Source: Haloterrigena gelatinilytica
GTDB lineage: Archaea; Halobacteriota; Halobacteria; Halobacteriales; Natrialbaceae
NCBI RefSeq assembly: GCF_013342145.1
Contig: NZ_JABUQZ010000001.1
Coordinates: 3,162,001 to 3,226,000 of the forward strand
DNA length: 64,000 bases
Direction of reading: 5' to 3'
Under the pieces are notes generated by a model. It was not told the DNA's origin. It did no database searches and saw nothing but the letters and a program-made list of their open reading frames with translations. Within the stretch, counting starts at the first letter, position 1; each line of letters starts with the position of its first letter. Positions 1-8,533 of the stretch are shown in pieces. A program made the translations under genes and the position numbers.

Positions 1-28
1 TTTCACCTCGCCGGTCGTACGGGCCGAT

Positions 29-412
29 ATGACCGACCGTCCCCAGCACCGCCTCGGGGAGTTGATGGAGCAGTCCGATCCGCCGTTCGAGGAGGTGATG
101 AGCTGCGTGTTCGGAGTCGAGAACCACGAAACGCGAACGTATCTCGTCCTCTGTGAACGGCCGGGTAGCACGATCGACGAACTGGCCGACGCGCTCGAGC
201 GCGACCGGAGTACGGTCACGCGATCGCTGTCGACGTTGCGCGACCGCGGGCTCGTTCGGCGCGACAGACGATTGCTCGACGGCGGCGGCTACGTCTACCA
301 GTTCACCGCGGTGCCCGTTGCCGAGACGAAGGCGATGCTCCACGAGGCGTTGGACGCGTGGGCGGCGACGGTACACGAGGTGATCGACGAGTTCGACGGC
401 ACGCCGTCGTGA
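29..412 (+). CDS. winged-helix transcriptional regulator (MarR/TrmB-like)
   Basis: A 127-residue cytoplasmic DNA-binding protein. Residues about 45-85 read as a winged helix-turn-helix: a helix beginning STIDELADALERDRSTVTRS, then a recognition helix and the basic wing RDRGLVRRDRR. The C-terminal part (about 95-120) is helical and could dimerise. This layout is common in small haloarchaeal MarR/TrmB-like regulators, which usually lack a ligand domain. It lies 53 nt upstream of threonine synthase on the same strand, but nothing in the sequence proves that it controls that gene. The ATG at 29 is only 28 nt from the window edge, so its promoter cannot be fully judged. Confidence 0.75.
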   Translation: MTDRPQHRLGELMEQSDPPFEEVMSCVFGVENHETRTYLVLCERPGSTIDELADALERDRSTVTRSLSTLRDRGLVRRDRRLLDGGGYVYQFTAVPVAETKAMLHEALDAWAATVHEVIDEFDGTPS

Positions 413-465
413 ATCCACTGTCGAATCCACTCACTTTTTCTCCCTTGCCTCCCTCTCGAGGCACA

Positions 466-1743
466 ATGAGTCTCAGCCTCTCCGCTGATCAGCCGGCCGT
501 CCCGGACGACGCCGACGACGGCGTCTGGCTCGAGTGTATCGACTGCGGCGAGACGTTCGCGCCCTTCGACGACGTCCGCTACACCTGCGACGACTGCGAC
601 AGCCTGCTCGAGGTCCGCTACGCCGACCTCCCGACGTTCGACGACTTCGAGGGCCAGGGTGTCTGGCGCTACGCCGACGCCCTGCCCTTCGAGTCGGGCG
701 TCTCGATCCAGGAAGGTGCGACGCCGCTGTACGAGGTGCCGCGACTCGAGGAGGCGATCGGCGTCGAGGCCCTGCGAATCAAACACGAGGGGATGAACCC
801 CACCGGCTCGTTCAAGGACCGCGGGATGACCGTCGGCGTCAAGGTCGCCGAGGAACTCGGCGTCGGCCGCCTCGCGTGCGCGTCGACGGGCAACACCAGC
901 GCCGCGCTGGCCGCCTACGGCTCCCGCGGCGGGATGGAGACGCTCGTGCTCCTCCCCGCGGGGAAGGTCGCGGCGGGCAAGATCGCCCAGGCCAGCCTCC
1001 ACGGCGCCCGCATCCTCGAGGTCGACGGCAACTTCGACGCCTGCCTCGACATCGTCCAGGAGCTCGCGGGACAGGGCGAGGCCTACCTGCTGAACTCGCT
1101 GAACCCCTTCCGGCTGGAGGGCCAGAAGACGATCGGCCTCGAGATCCTCGAGGGCTTCCTCGCGGATTACGACGCCGTTCCGGACCGAATCGTCTTGCCG
1201 GTCGGCAACGCCGGCAACACCTCGGCGCTCTACAAGGCCTTCCGCGAACTCGTCCAGGCGGGCGAACTCGAGGAGGACGACGTCCCCAAGCTGACCGGCG
1301 TCCAGGCCGAGGGCGCGGCGCCGATGGTCGAGGCCGTCGAGAACGGAGCAGACGAGGTCCGGCGCTGGGAGGACGTCGAGACGCGAGCGACCGCGATCCG
1401 TATCGGCAACCCCGTCAACGCACCGAAGGCCCTCCCCGGGATCCGCGAAACGGGCGGCACCGCCGTCGCGGTCTCCGACGAGGAGATCACCGAGGCCCAA
1501 CGCGACATCGCGGCCGAGGGGATCGGCGTCGAACCCGCGTCCGCCGCCTCCGTCGCCGGGCTCCGAAAGCTCCGCGCGGAAGGGATCGTCGACGACGACG
1601 AGCGCGTCGCCTGTCTCACGACCGGCCACCTGCTCAAGGACCCCGACGCCGCCGCCGCGGCGGGGAGCGACCCCGAGCCCGTGCCGGCCGACACGCAAGG
1701 TGTTCTCGCGAGCCTTGCGAGTGAGAGCTCGTCGGATCGATAG
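466..1743 (+). CDS. thrC: threonine synthase
   Basis: This PLP enzyme converts O-phosphohomoserine to threonine and phosphate, the last step of threonine synthesis. Residues 24-44 form a zinc-ribbon-like head (C24, C27, C41, C44), common in archaeal ThrC. The PLP lysine is K117 in PTGSFKDRG, and the STGNTSAALAAYGSRGG segment is the phosphate-binding region. The ATG at 466 is chosen because homology begins there; an in-frame upstream extension to 358 is Arg-rich and unlike ThrC. The protein is 425 residues. The C-terminus is odd. After PADT the frame reads a short Ser-rich tail and stops inside a perfect hairpin. A typical-looking tail (DGVLEHLQD, stop) survives out of frame just downstream at 1748-1777, which suggests an insertion. 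Confidence 0.96.
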   Translation: MSLSLSADQPAVPDDADDGVWLECIDCGETFAPFDDVRYTCDDCDSLLEVRYADLPTFDDFEGQGVWRYADALPFESGVSIQEGATPLYEVPRLEEAIGVEALRIKHEGMNPTGSFKDRGMTVGVKVAEELGVGRLACASTGNTSAALAAYGSRGGMETLVLLPAGKVAAGKIAQASLHGARILEVDGNFDACLDIVQELAGQGEAYLLNSLNPFRLEGQKTIGLEILEGFLADYDAVPDRIVLPVGNAGNTSALYKAFRELVQAGELEEDDVPKLTGVQAEGAAPMVEAVENGADEVRRWEDVETRATAIRIGNPVNAPKALPGIRETGGTAVAVSDEEITEAQRDIAAEGIGVEPASAASVAGLRKLRAEGIVDDDERVACLTTGHLLKDPDAAAAAGSDPEPVPADTQGVLASLASESSSDR

Positions 1744-1751
1744 ATCCGACG
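1696..1751. repeat. small palindromic insertion at the thrC 3' end
   Basis: A GC-rich block holds a perfect stem-loop: CGTCGGATC at 1730-1738, loop GATA at 1739-1742, GATCCGACG at 1743-1751. Just upstream is TCGCGAGCCTTGCGAGTGAG, an imperfect palindrome of the kind seen between haloarchaeal genes. Removing about 52 nt (1696-1747) would join ...GCC GAC ACG to GAC GGC GTG CTC GAG, restoring a frame that ends LEHLQD-stop at 1777. It is therefore read as a miniature repeat that landed in the end of thrC. The deletion ends are inferred. A local duplication is also possible, since QGVLASL resembles DGVLEHL. Confidence 0.5.
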
Positions 1752-1877
1752 GCGTGCTCGAGCACCTGCAGGACTGAGACGACCGCGGGTCGGACGGTCG
1801 GACGACGCGCGTCGGACGCGTCTGACGGCCGACTGACTGAGCTTTTTCCGGGTCCGACTCGAACCGAACGGCGACTC

Positions 1878-2168
1878 ATGTCCGCCGACCGCCAGGGTAA
1901 CGACCCCACGCCCGCTCGCGTCGACCCGAGCGACCAGCGACCGTCCGTCCCGCTTTCCGCTCGCATCGAACGGACGCAACTCGAGTTGCGGGTCGCAGCC
2001 CTCGAGGACGCGCTCGAGACGAGCGAGCGCCGCCGGCAGGCGGTGATCGATCGATACGAACGACTCCTCGAGGAACGTGCGGCGCCCGACGGGACCTCGG
2101 TATCCGACGGGACCTCTGTCTCCGACGGACGACTTCCCGCACTGGTGGCGCGACTCCGCGACTCGTAG
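1878..2168 (+). CDS. small acidic/coiled-coil hypothetical protein
   Basis: This is a 96-residue protein of unknown function. Residues about 28-68 (ERTQLELRVAALEDALETSE and onward) are strongly helical with heptad-like spacing, suggesting a short coiled coil. The N-terminal 25 residues are Pro/Asp-rich and probably disordered. Residues 71-82 are a tandem DGTSVS pair, encoded by an 18-bp tandem repeat at 2088-2123. There is no signal peptide, membrane segment or cysteine motif. It lies 134 nt after thrC and 150 nt before tfb. Codon use matches its neighbours, so it is probably a real gene. Confidence 0.55.
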   Translation: MSADRQGNDPTPARVDPSDQRPSVPLSARIERTQLELRVAALEDALETSERRRQAVIDRYERLLEERAAPDGTSVSDGTSVSDGRLPALVARLRDS

Positions 2169-2266
2169 CAGTATCCATCGGCCGATCGCCGCGACGGTCG
2201 GCCGAACGCGAACTGAGCGTTTCTTGGCAGGCGGAGCGACGCGCTGTTAATTACCTTCGAAATTCC

Positions 2267-2310
2267 AGTATTTTAAGTACCATGGACAACCTACCAATCT
2301 TACAGGAGGA
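2267..2310 (+). promoter_or_regulatory. tfb promoter and Shine-Dalgarno site
   Basis: An AT-rich element, TATTTTAAG near 2269-2277, fits a TATA box and predicts transcription starting near 2297-2302. A full Shine-Dalgarno sequence AGGAGGA (2304-2310) sits 8 nt before the tfb ATG at 2319. Most genes here look leaderless, so a leadered mRNA with a strong SD stands out. The ATG at 2282 opens a 25-codon out-of-frame ORF but probably lies upstream of the transcription start. Confidence 0.55.
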
Positions 2311-2318
2311 AATTTCCA

Positions 2319-3218
2319 ATGGTGAACACGGACTCAGCACCTGTCTGTCCGGAATGTGACGGGAGATTGCGGACTCGAGGTACCGAAACGATCTGCGAGG
2401 AGTGCGGTCTCGTCTCTTCGGAAGATGCGATCGATCGCGGGCCCGAATGGCGCTCGTTCGACGGCGAGGAGACCGACCGACGGCGGACGGGCGCGCCGCT
2501 GACCCGCTCGCGACACGATCGCGGGCTCTCCACGAAAATCGGCTACGGCTCCGGCTCGAGCGGCGAGTACAACTCCCGGCTGACCGGGCGAAAACGCAGG
2601 CAAATCGCCCGCCTTCGGCGCGAGCACAATCGAGCGCGAATCTCCTCGAAAGCCGACCGGAATCAAGTCTACGGCTTTGCCGAGATTCGACGGATCAACA
2701 CCCACCTCTCGCTGCCGGAATCGGCCAGAGAACAGTCGTGTGCGCTCTTCGAGTCGGCCCAATCCGCGGGCCTTCTTCAGGGGCGATCGCTCGAGGGGTT
2801 CGCCGCCGCCGCAGTGTACGCGACCTGCCGAACGCGCTCGAACGCCCGGACGATCGACGAGATTACCGACGTCGCCCGCGCCGACGAGGACGAACTCACC
2901 GTCGCCTACGACGCGCTCAATCGCGAACTCGGCCTTCCGACGGGGCCGATCGACCCGTCCCAGTACCTGCCGCGGTACGCCTCGCAGCTCGACCTCGAGA
3001 CGGCGGTCGAGAACCGAGCCCGCGAGTGCGTCGCCGCGCTCCTCGAGGAGGGGCTGATCGGCGGCCGCAACCCGAGCGGGGTCGCCGCGGCGTGTCTCTA
3101 CAAGGCCGCCGGCGAACGCGAGGCGTGGCCGACGATCACGCAGGCCGACGCGGCCGCCGTCGCCGACGTCGCGCCGGTGACGATCCGCTCGACGGTGATG
3201 AATCTCAGAGAGCTCTGA
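2319..3218 (+). CDS. tfb: transcription initiation factor IIB (TFB)
   Basis: This archaeal basal factor binds the TBP-promoter complex and recruits RNA polymerase. The N-terminal zinc ribbon has C10/C13 and C26/C29. It is followed by the B-reader/linker region with GPEWRSFD. Two cyclin-like repeats span about 105-195 and 205-299; each contains the conserved pattern around LEGFAAAAVYATCR and PSGVAAACLYKAAG. At 299 residues it is slightly shorter than the usual 310-330, mainly in the linker. Haloarchaea carry several TFB paralogues, so this need not be the housekeeping copy. It converges on mcm with a 63-nt gap. Confidence 0.95.
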   Translation: MVNTDSAPVCPECDGRLRTRGTETICEECGLVSSEDAIDRGPEWRSFDGEETDRRRTGAPLTRSRHDRGLSTKIGYGSGSSGEYNSRLTGRKRRQIARLRREHNRARISSKADRNQVYGFAEIRRINTHLSLPESAREQSCALFESAQSAGLLQGRSLEGFAAAAVYATCRTRSNARTIDEITDVARADEDELTVAYDALNRELGLPTGPIDPSQYLPRYASQLDLETAVENRARECVAALLEEGLIGGRNPSGVAAACLYKAAGEREAWPTITQADAAAVADVAPVTIRSTVMNLREL

Positions 3219-3281
3219 AGCGGCGGTTACCGGCGTCTCGAATGTGGTTCGACGGCAGATTACAGACGTCGATCGGCGCAG

Positions 3282-6200
3282 TTACGTCGTTCGGAGGGTG
3301 TCCGTACTCGGCTCGTAAACCTCGCCTTTCTGCTTTAGCTTCTCGATCTCGTGTTCGGCCTTGGACTGGTCCATGCCGACCTCCTCGGCCCGTTCCATGA
3401 CGATGTCGACCGGCGCGCCGTCGTCGTACTCTTCCTCGATGTCGCTGATCAGCTGTTTCAGGTTCTTGATCCGGTCGCGCTGGGACTTCGAGGTGCCGGC
3501 CTCGACGATGTCCGCGTCGAACTCGCCCGTCTCGGGATCGACGCCGATGTCCTGCAGACAGGAGCGGACGATCTCGATGACGCGGTTCGCGTCCGACTCC
3601 TCGACCGTATCCGAGAGGCGCACGCGGGCGCTGGCCTCCGAGAGGCGGACGAGTGCCTCGAGCTTTCGGGCCGTGACGGGAACTGGAGCGTCCTCGTCGG
3701 TCCCCTTCGCGCGCAGATCCACGTAGAAGTCCCGGATCGCGTTCCGGGCCGCCTCGGTCATCCGTGGGTGGCAGTTCTGCTTCGCGTAGGCGATGTACTT
3801 GCGCAGCAGTTCGGCGTCGATCGCCGGATCGACCTGCTCGGTCATCTCGTCGATCTCCTCGGCACTCACGTCGAGCGAGGTCATCTCCTCGCGCTGGGTG
3901 GTCAACTCGCCGGCGTAGTTCGTGGTGATGATGTGCTCCGCGAGGTTGCGGTCTTTCTCCTCGTCGGGCTGGTCGGTGACCGTGAAGATCAGGTCGAACC
4001 GGGAGATGAGCGCCGGCTCGAGGTCGATCTGCTCGCCGATCGGCTCGTACTGGTCGAACCGGCCGTACTTGGGGTTCGCCGCGCCCAGCAGCGAGCAGCG
4101 GGACTTGAGCGTCGCGTTGATGCCGGCCTTCGAGACCGAGATCTTCTGCTGCTCCAAGGCCTCGTGCATGGCACTGCGGTCTTCCGCGCGCATTTTGTCG
4201 AGTTCGTCGATCGCGGCGATCCCCTGGTCGGCGAGGACGAGCGCGCCGGCCTCGAGGGTCCACTGCTGGCCGTCGCCGAAGTCGTCGCGGACGGCGGCGG
4301 CAGTAAGTCCCGCCGAAGATGACCCTTTCCCGGAGGTGTAAACGGCTCGAGGCGCGATGTTCTGAATGTAGCTCAGCATCTGGGAGTTGTGTGAGATGAC
4401 GCCCTCCGAGACGTAGTTGTGCGTTCCCTCGATCTCGAGGTCGTATACCCAATCGTAGTCGGGTTTGACTCTGTCGATAGATTCAATCCGTTCCCAATAG
4501 ACGTCACCTTCCACGAACTGCTCGAGAGCAGCAATACTCGCTTCTACGGATCCGCCGTCAGCTATGGCGCTATCCTCGCCTTGGTTAGCTTTTGCTGGTA
4601 GCGCATCTTTAAACGCTGAGACGACCTCTCGGAGGCTCTGTCGACTCGGATTTCTCGATCCGCGTTCGTAGTGCTGATACGTCGATCGAGGTAGCCCACA
4701 CTCTGCCTGTGTTAGCGATAAGGATTCGCGAATCTGTCGCAGGTCTGAACCCAGTCCCGGGACGATATCGAGATTCGTATTTCCGGTTGTGTCCGCGTAC
4801 TCTAATGTCACCTCCTGTTTCCGCTCAGTTACGAATCCGATTCGAGAGACGTACTTCTCGAAGTCACCTCCGCTTATCCTGAGTCGATAACTGCCATTCT
4901 GTCGCTCGTGAGTCTGCGAGCGGATTCCGATCGAGAGGAGCAACGTTCGGACGTTTTCGAGTAACTCGCGGCTCATCGAAGCGACCGAAATCTCTCGCTG
5001 AGACTCCGAAACATGCCCTTCCCCTTCGATAAAGGCCTTGAGGAATTCTGACTTCGTCGATTCAGAGGCCTTGAAGATCGCATCCGGGACGCATTGTTCG
5101 TCGGACGACTGAAGAATACATGGTTCGAGTGCTTCGAGGAAGCTCACGAATTCTCCTGCCGAACACAGCAGTTCGCGAGCATCCTTCGATTCGTGTGGAC
5201 CTCGTTCCGTCGTATTGAGGTTCAACTTCTCCAGCGCCTCCGCTGCGTCGTCCAATACTGCTCTATCGTTGTTCGTAATCGAGACAAATCCGGTATTATC
5301 GTCCCGCTGTTCGACGTATCCTTCCGCAACGATATACCCGACGAGTCGGGCTAGCGAGGGGGTCCATTCGGACGGGAGATCGAGTTGTACCGCGTTACGC
5401 GACTGAGATCGGCGGAAATCAATATTGATGGAGTTGTCTCCCTTCGTTGGTAGGGATCGCGGCGCAGCAATAAACTGTCCTTCAGTGAGTTCCTCGGCGA
5501 CGACCGGCTTGAACTGGCAGTCACGCTGTACGAACAGCGGATGCGACGGCGTCACCTCGAGTTCTCGTCCGCTCGAGGTCTGAATCCGATACATCTGTTC
5601 GGGCGCTTCACGTTTCCAGACCGTTGTCGCCCGCTGTAGGCCGACCGATCCGTCGTCCTGTAAGGAGGGAACCTCGAGATCGATTTCGTCGTACCAGCCG
5701 TCGTCGATCGGCTTCGGATCATCGAGATTCGATTCAACGAGATCACGGATCGGAACGTCCTGTCCGTCCGCGAGTGTGACCTTCGTATCTCCGCGGACAC
5801 ACTTACCCGTACCGGGGTCCCCGATCAGCAGCATATGCAGGTCGCCGCGAATCCTCGAGCCGTCGGGAAGCTGCTTCGTCACGCCCGAGAACAACTGGAG
5901 GATCATTGCGAGCTTCTCCTGCTCGTAGCCGTAGATCGAGGGCGCGATGGAGGCGACCATCTGCTCGTAGACGTCGTCCTGATTCGAGATATCGTAGATC
6001 GCCTTCTTGTCCTCGTCGGTGATGTCCATGTCCTCGAACTGCTCCTCGTCGATGTCGACGGACATCCCCTCCATGTAGAAGTCGAAGACGGGAGACTTCT
6101 CCTGCTGGTCGCCCTGTTGCTCGAGGCGGAGAACGCCGGTCGCCGACACGTGGTCGCCGGGCGTGACCTCGCCGGTGATGTCGTCCTCGACGTGGACGTC

Positions 6201-6800
6201 GAGCGACTGGGGCGTCTCGCCGCCGCGCAGTCCCTCGGGGCTCTCCTGGATGCGGAGCTTCTGGGAGTCGACGAACTCGGATTGGTCGAAGTTCACGCGG
6301 AAGGGGCCCTGTCGCTCACAGCCCTGGCACTCGTGGGGTTCCTGGAAGTCGCCGCTGGACTGGGGAACGCGGGAGAGGGTGCCACAGAGCTGGCACTCGA
6401 AGGCGGCCTCCTCGATTTTCGGGCGGACGTCCGTGGCTTTCCGGACGATGCCCCGGACCTCCACGAGGGTGTTCATGTCGCGGGCGCGGATTTCACGAAT
6501 CTCGGGGGACTCGGTCTCGGGGAGGTTCCGGATCCGGACGTGGGCCTGGCCGAGGCTGACGTCGATCGGGAGGTCGTACAGTCGCAGCGCCTCCTCGGCG
6601 TAGCGCTGGAGCTGTTCGGGCTGGGCGAGGAAGTCGTCCGCGAGGTCGGGATCGTAGCGGTAGAGCTCCTGCCAGTCGATGTGGAGCGAGCGCTGCTCGT
6701 TGGGGTATCGCTGCGCAAGCTGCTTGATCTCGTTGTCGTAGTAGTTGCGGAAGAACTGCTCGAACGAGTCGACGAGTTCAGAATTGCCCGCTTGCGCCAT
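3282..6800 (-). CDS. mcm: MCM replicative DNA helicase, intein-containing precursor
   Basis: This hexameric 3'-5' helicase unwinds DNA at replication forks. The precursor is 1172 residues; removing a 472-residue intein leaves the expected 700. The N-terminal domain has a zinc motif (CQLC ... CQGC near 135-165) in the OB fold. The AAA+ core has Walker A GDPGTGK, interrupted by the intein right after the lysine. It continues as SQMLSYIQNI, with Walker B around ALVLADQGIAAIDELDKM, an arginine-finger region SRFDLIF, and a C-terminal winged helix. The ATG at 6800 is chosen because a TATA element lies 27-33 nt upstream and MCM homology starts there. An 87-codon in-frame extension upstream is rejected. 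Confidence 0.97.
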   Translation of the reverse strand: MAQAGNSELVDSFEQFFRNYYDNEIKQLAQRYPNEQRSLHIDWQELYRYDPDLADDFLAQPEQLQRYAEEALRLYDLPIDVSLGQAHVRIRNLPETESPEIREIRARDMNTLVEVRGIVRKATDVRPKIEEAAFECQLCGTLSRVPQSSGDFQEPHECQGCERQGPFRVNFDQSEFVDSQKLRIQESPEGLRGGETPQSLDVHVEDDITGEVTPGDHVSATGVLRLEQQGDQQEKSPVFDFYMEGMSVDIDEEQFEDMDITDEDKKAIYDISNQDDVYEQMVASIAPSIYGYEQEKLAMILQLFSGVTKQLPDGSRIRGDLHMLLIGDPGTGKCVRGDTKVTLADGQDVPIRDLVESNLDDPKPIDDGWYDEIDLEVPSLQDDGSVGLQRATTVWKREAPEQMYRIQTSSGRELEVTPSHPLFVQRDCQFKPVVAEELTEGQFIAAPRSLPTKGDNSINIDFRRSQSRNAVQLDLPSEWTPSLARLVGYIVAEGYVEQRDDNTGFVSITNNDRAVLDDAAEALEKLNLNTTERGPHESKDARELLCSAGEFVSFLEALEPCILQSSDEQCVPDAIFKASESTKSEFLKAFIEGEGHVSESQREISVASMSRELLENVRTLLLSIGIRSQTHERQNGSYRLRISGGDFEKYVSRIGFVTERKQEVTLEYADTTGNTNLDIVPGLGSDLRQIRESLSLTQAECGLPRSTYQHYERGSRNPSRQSLREVVSAFKDALPAKANQGEDSAIADGGSVEASIAALEQFVEGDVYWERIESIDRVKPDYDWVYDLEIEGTHNYVSEGVISHNSQMLSYIQNIAPRAVYTSGKGSSSAGLTAAAVRDDFGDGQQWTLEAGALVLADQGIAAIDELDKMRAEDRSAMHEALEQQKISVSKAGINATLKSRCSLLGAANPKYGRFDQYEPIGEQIDLEPALISRFDLIFTVTDQPDEEKDRNLAEHIITTNYAGELTTQREEMTSLDVSAEEIDEMTEQVDPAIDAELLRKYIAYAKQNCHPRMTEAARNAIRDFYVDLRAKGTDEDAPVPVTARKLEALVRLSEASARVRLSDTVEESDANRVIEIVRSCLQDIGVDPETGEFDADIVEAGTSKSQRDRIKNLKQLISDIEEEYDDGAPVDIVMERAEEVGMDQSKAEHEIEKLKQKGEVYEPSTDTLRTT
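4386..5801 (-). mobile_element. MCM-a intein with LAGLIDADG endonuclease
   Basis: A 472-residue protein intron covers precursor residues C334 to N805. The splice blocks are visible: block A begins CVRGDTKVTLADG, block B is ELEVTPSHPLFV, and the C-terminal block ends YVSEGVISHN followed by S806. It sits in the P-loop between GDPGTGK and SQM, the known MCM-a insertion site. Two LAGLIDADG helices are recognisable (LARLVGYIVAEGY and FLKAFIEGEGHV), so the homing endonuclease may be intact. A helix-turn-helix of Cro/C1 type (LTQAECGLPRSTYQHYERGS) lies between the endonuclease and the C-terminal splice block. The DNA is visibly AT-richer than the flanking exteins, fitting horizontal arrival. Confidence 0.95.
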
Positions 6801-6826
6801 TGCACTCTCGTAGGGGCGCCAGCCGG

Positions 6827-6833
6827 TATAAAT
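6827..6833 (-). promoter_or_regulatory. mcm TATA box
   Basis: On the minus strand this reads ATTTATA, 27-33 nt upstream of the ATG at 6800. That is the spacing expected for a leaderless archaeal transcript. The rest of 6834-7136 shows no convincing gene; the open frames there are Arg-rich shadows. Confidence 0.6.
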
Positions 6834-7136
6834 GGTGGCAAAGCGGGGCGAAACTGAACCGCGGCCGTTCCGTGACGGGTGCCGGTCGCAGACCGGTACC
6901 GCCGCTCGGCTCGAGATTACAGTCGTCGAAATCGGACGGATCGGTTCCGGGCCACGACGAACCGTCCGTTCGCCGCTCTCGTCGCCGGCGATCGCCGGCA
7001 ACGCACACGCCGTGTCCTGATTCCCGGTCAGGTCACGTGGCCACCAGGGTATGGGGTCCACTCGAGTATGTATATGCGGCCAATCTGTTTTGGTCGGTAT
7101 CGGTGACCGTTCGGAACTCGAGACGTTCGTCGTCGC

Positions 7137-7787
7137 TCAGGTGTCGTCGCCGAGGTCGTCGGAGGCGACGCCCAGCGTCGCGATCACGCGGAACGCCTCC
7201 TCGACGGTGACGTCGACGTCGTAGACGTGTTCGGCGGGCATGTGCATGACGAACCCGTTCGTCGTCGGATTCGGGCCCAGCGGGACCATGATCGTCACCA
7301 TCGGCCCGTTCCCGACCTGGGCCTCGATGTCCGGAGGCGTCTGGGCAGTCAGAAAGCCGAGCATGTAGGCGTCTCGATGGGGGAACTCGACGAGTTTGAC
7401 GTCCTGAAACTGATCCGTGTCGTCGTCGACCAGCAGTTTGCTGGCCCGCCGGACGCTCTCGTAGATCGTACTCACGCCCGGGATGGTCTCCATGGTCGCG
7501 TGGACGCGCTGGGAGATCGCCGTGCCGGGCGTGTACTCTGCGGCGATCCCGACCAGCAGAAAGAAGGCCAACAGCGAGCCCATCGTGACGAACTGGACGA
7601 CCGCCTCCGGCGGCTCGTTGGGCCAGACGAACATCACGCCGCGGACGACCGGCGAGAGCACGCCCAGAACGAAATCCACGACGAGGATCAACGCCAGTAT
7701 CGTGATCACCAGCGGGATCGTCAGCGCGATCCCGTTGATGAGCCAGCGTTTGAAACGGCCTGTGACGCCGTCACCCGGTTTCGACAT
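7137..7787 (-). CDS. DUF502 family membrane protein
   Basis: A 216-residue integral membrane protein of the DUF502 family, whose function is unknown. Two hydrophobic helices are clear: about 15-42 (LINGIALTIPLVITILALIL...) and about 62-85 (FVTMGSLLAFFLLVGIAAEY). Then comes the conserved post-membrane stretch around IPGVSTIYESVRRASKLL and a soluble domain with VKLVEFPHRDAYMLGFLT and a GPNPTTNGFVMHMP motif. The start at 7787 is chosen because MSKPGDGVTGRFKRWL is the usual N-terminus; upstream in-frame sequence is Arg/Ser-rich. The promoter region faces the small gene at 8033. Confidence 0.85.
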   Translation of the reverse strand: MSKPGDGVTGRFKRWLINGIALTIPLVITILALILVVDFVLGVLSPVVRGVMFVWPNEPPEAVVQFVTMGSLLAFFLLVGIAAEYTPGTAISQRVHATMETIPGVSTIYESVRRASKLLVDDDTDQFQDVKLVEFPHRDAYMLGFLTAQTPPDIEAQVGNGPMVTIMVPLGPNPTTNGFVMHMPAEHVYDVDVTVEEAFRVIATLGVASDDLGDDT

Positions 7788-8032
7788 TGATCTCGAGTGA
7801 TGCGACCCGCCGGGGAAGCCGTTCGGCTTGCATGGACAGTCGCGGTAACTGACCGGTCGATGCGGCGGGAAGGCGATCGAACGCGACGGGAAGAGACGCC
7901 AGACTTGCCGTGCGCGACGACCACTCTCCGGTACGAAGTCCGTCGGCGACGGACGCGAAACCGGAGAGAAACGTTTCGAGGCGACTCGAGCGGTGCGGCC
8001 TCGAGCAACCGTTATGCGTCGGGTAGACGTGC

Positions 8033-8485
8033 GTGGTGTCGTCTGTCCGGAACCGAACAACCGACGCGACGGGCGGTGCTCGCGGTCGTCGGAACGGGCG
8101 CCGCGACGACCGGCGTCGTCGGGGCGACGACGCGCCCCGGGTGACCGACAGCGGCTACGAGTTAGACCCGGGTCGGATCCAGAACCGGATTCGCGACTGT
8201 TACACTGCGACGGTTCGGACGCAGAATCCGGACGCCGCGGTCGTAACCGCCGGGCTGTACTTCCGCGAGACCGATCGCTACGACTTCCACCAGACGCGGG
8301 TCGAGTTCCCGTACGAACTCGACCTCCGGGAGTTCGACTGGGCGCGCGAGCAGGGCGCGGTGCTCACGGACGGTACGGTCGAGGACATCGACGGCACCGC
8401 GCTCGCCGCGGCGTCCGTTCCCGACGCGTGGGGCTGCGAGGAGGGCGACGTCGAGTTCGACCGAGACGGTTCTGACGACGCCTGA
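8033..8485 (+). CDS. hypothetical protein, probably a Tat-exported protein with a frameshifted leader
   Basis: The body (from about residue 37, VTDSGYELDPGRIQNRIRDC) is a normal acidic haloarchaeal sequence of unknown function. The first 36 residues in this frame are an implausible Arg-rich string. In the overlapping frame, 8061-8144 encodes TRRAVLAVVGTGAATTGVVG, a good Tat signal peptide, which then hits a stop. Reading GTG at 8036 (MSSVRNRTT), shifting one base into the signal frame and shifting back near 8135-8142 would give a sensible secreted protein. Either two compensating indels have broken this gene or the assembly has errors. Only the C-terminal two thirds should be trusted. Confidence 0.5.
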   Translation: MVSSVRNRTTDATGGARGRRNGRRDDRRRRGDDAPRVTDSGYELDPGRIQNRIRDCYTATVRTQNPDAAVVTAGLYFRETDRYDFHQTRVEFPYELDLREFDWAREQGAVLTDGTVEDIDGTALAAASVPDAWGCEEGDVEFDRDGSDDA

Positions 8486-8533
8486 ACGGGCCGTCCGCGA
8501 GTCAAACCGAGACGACGCGGGTCCACCCCGTCC

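Noticed and set aside
2282-2358. Short upstream open frame overlapping the tfb start
   Set aside because: The predicted transcription start lies downstream of its ATG, so it is probably never in the mRNA.
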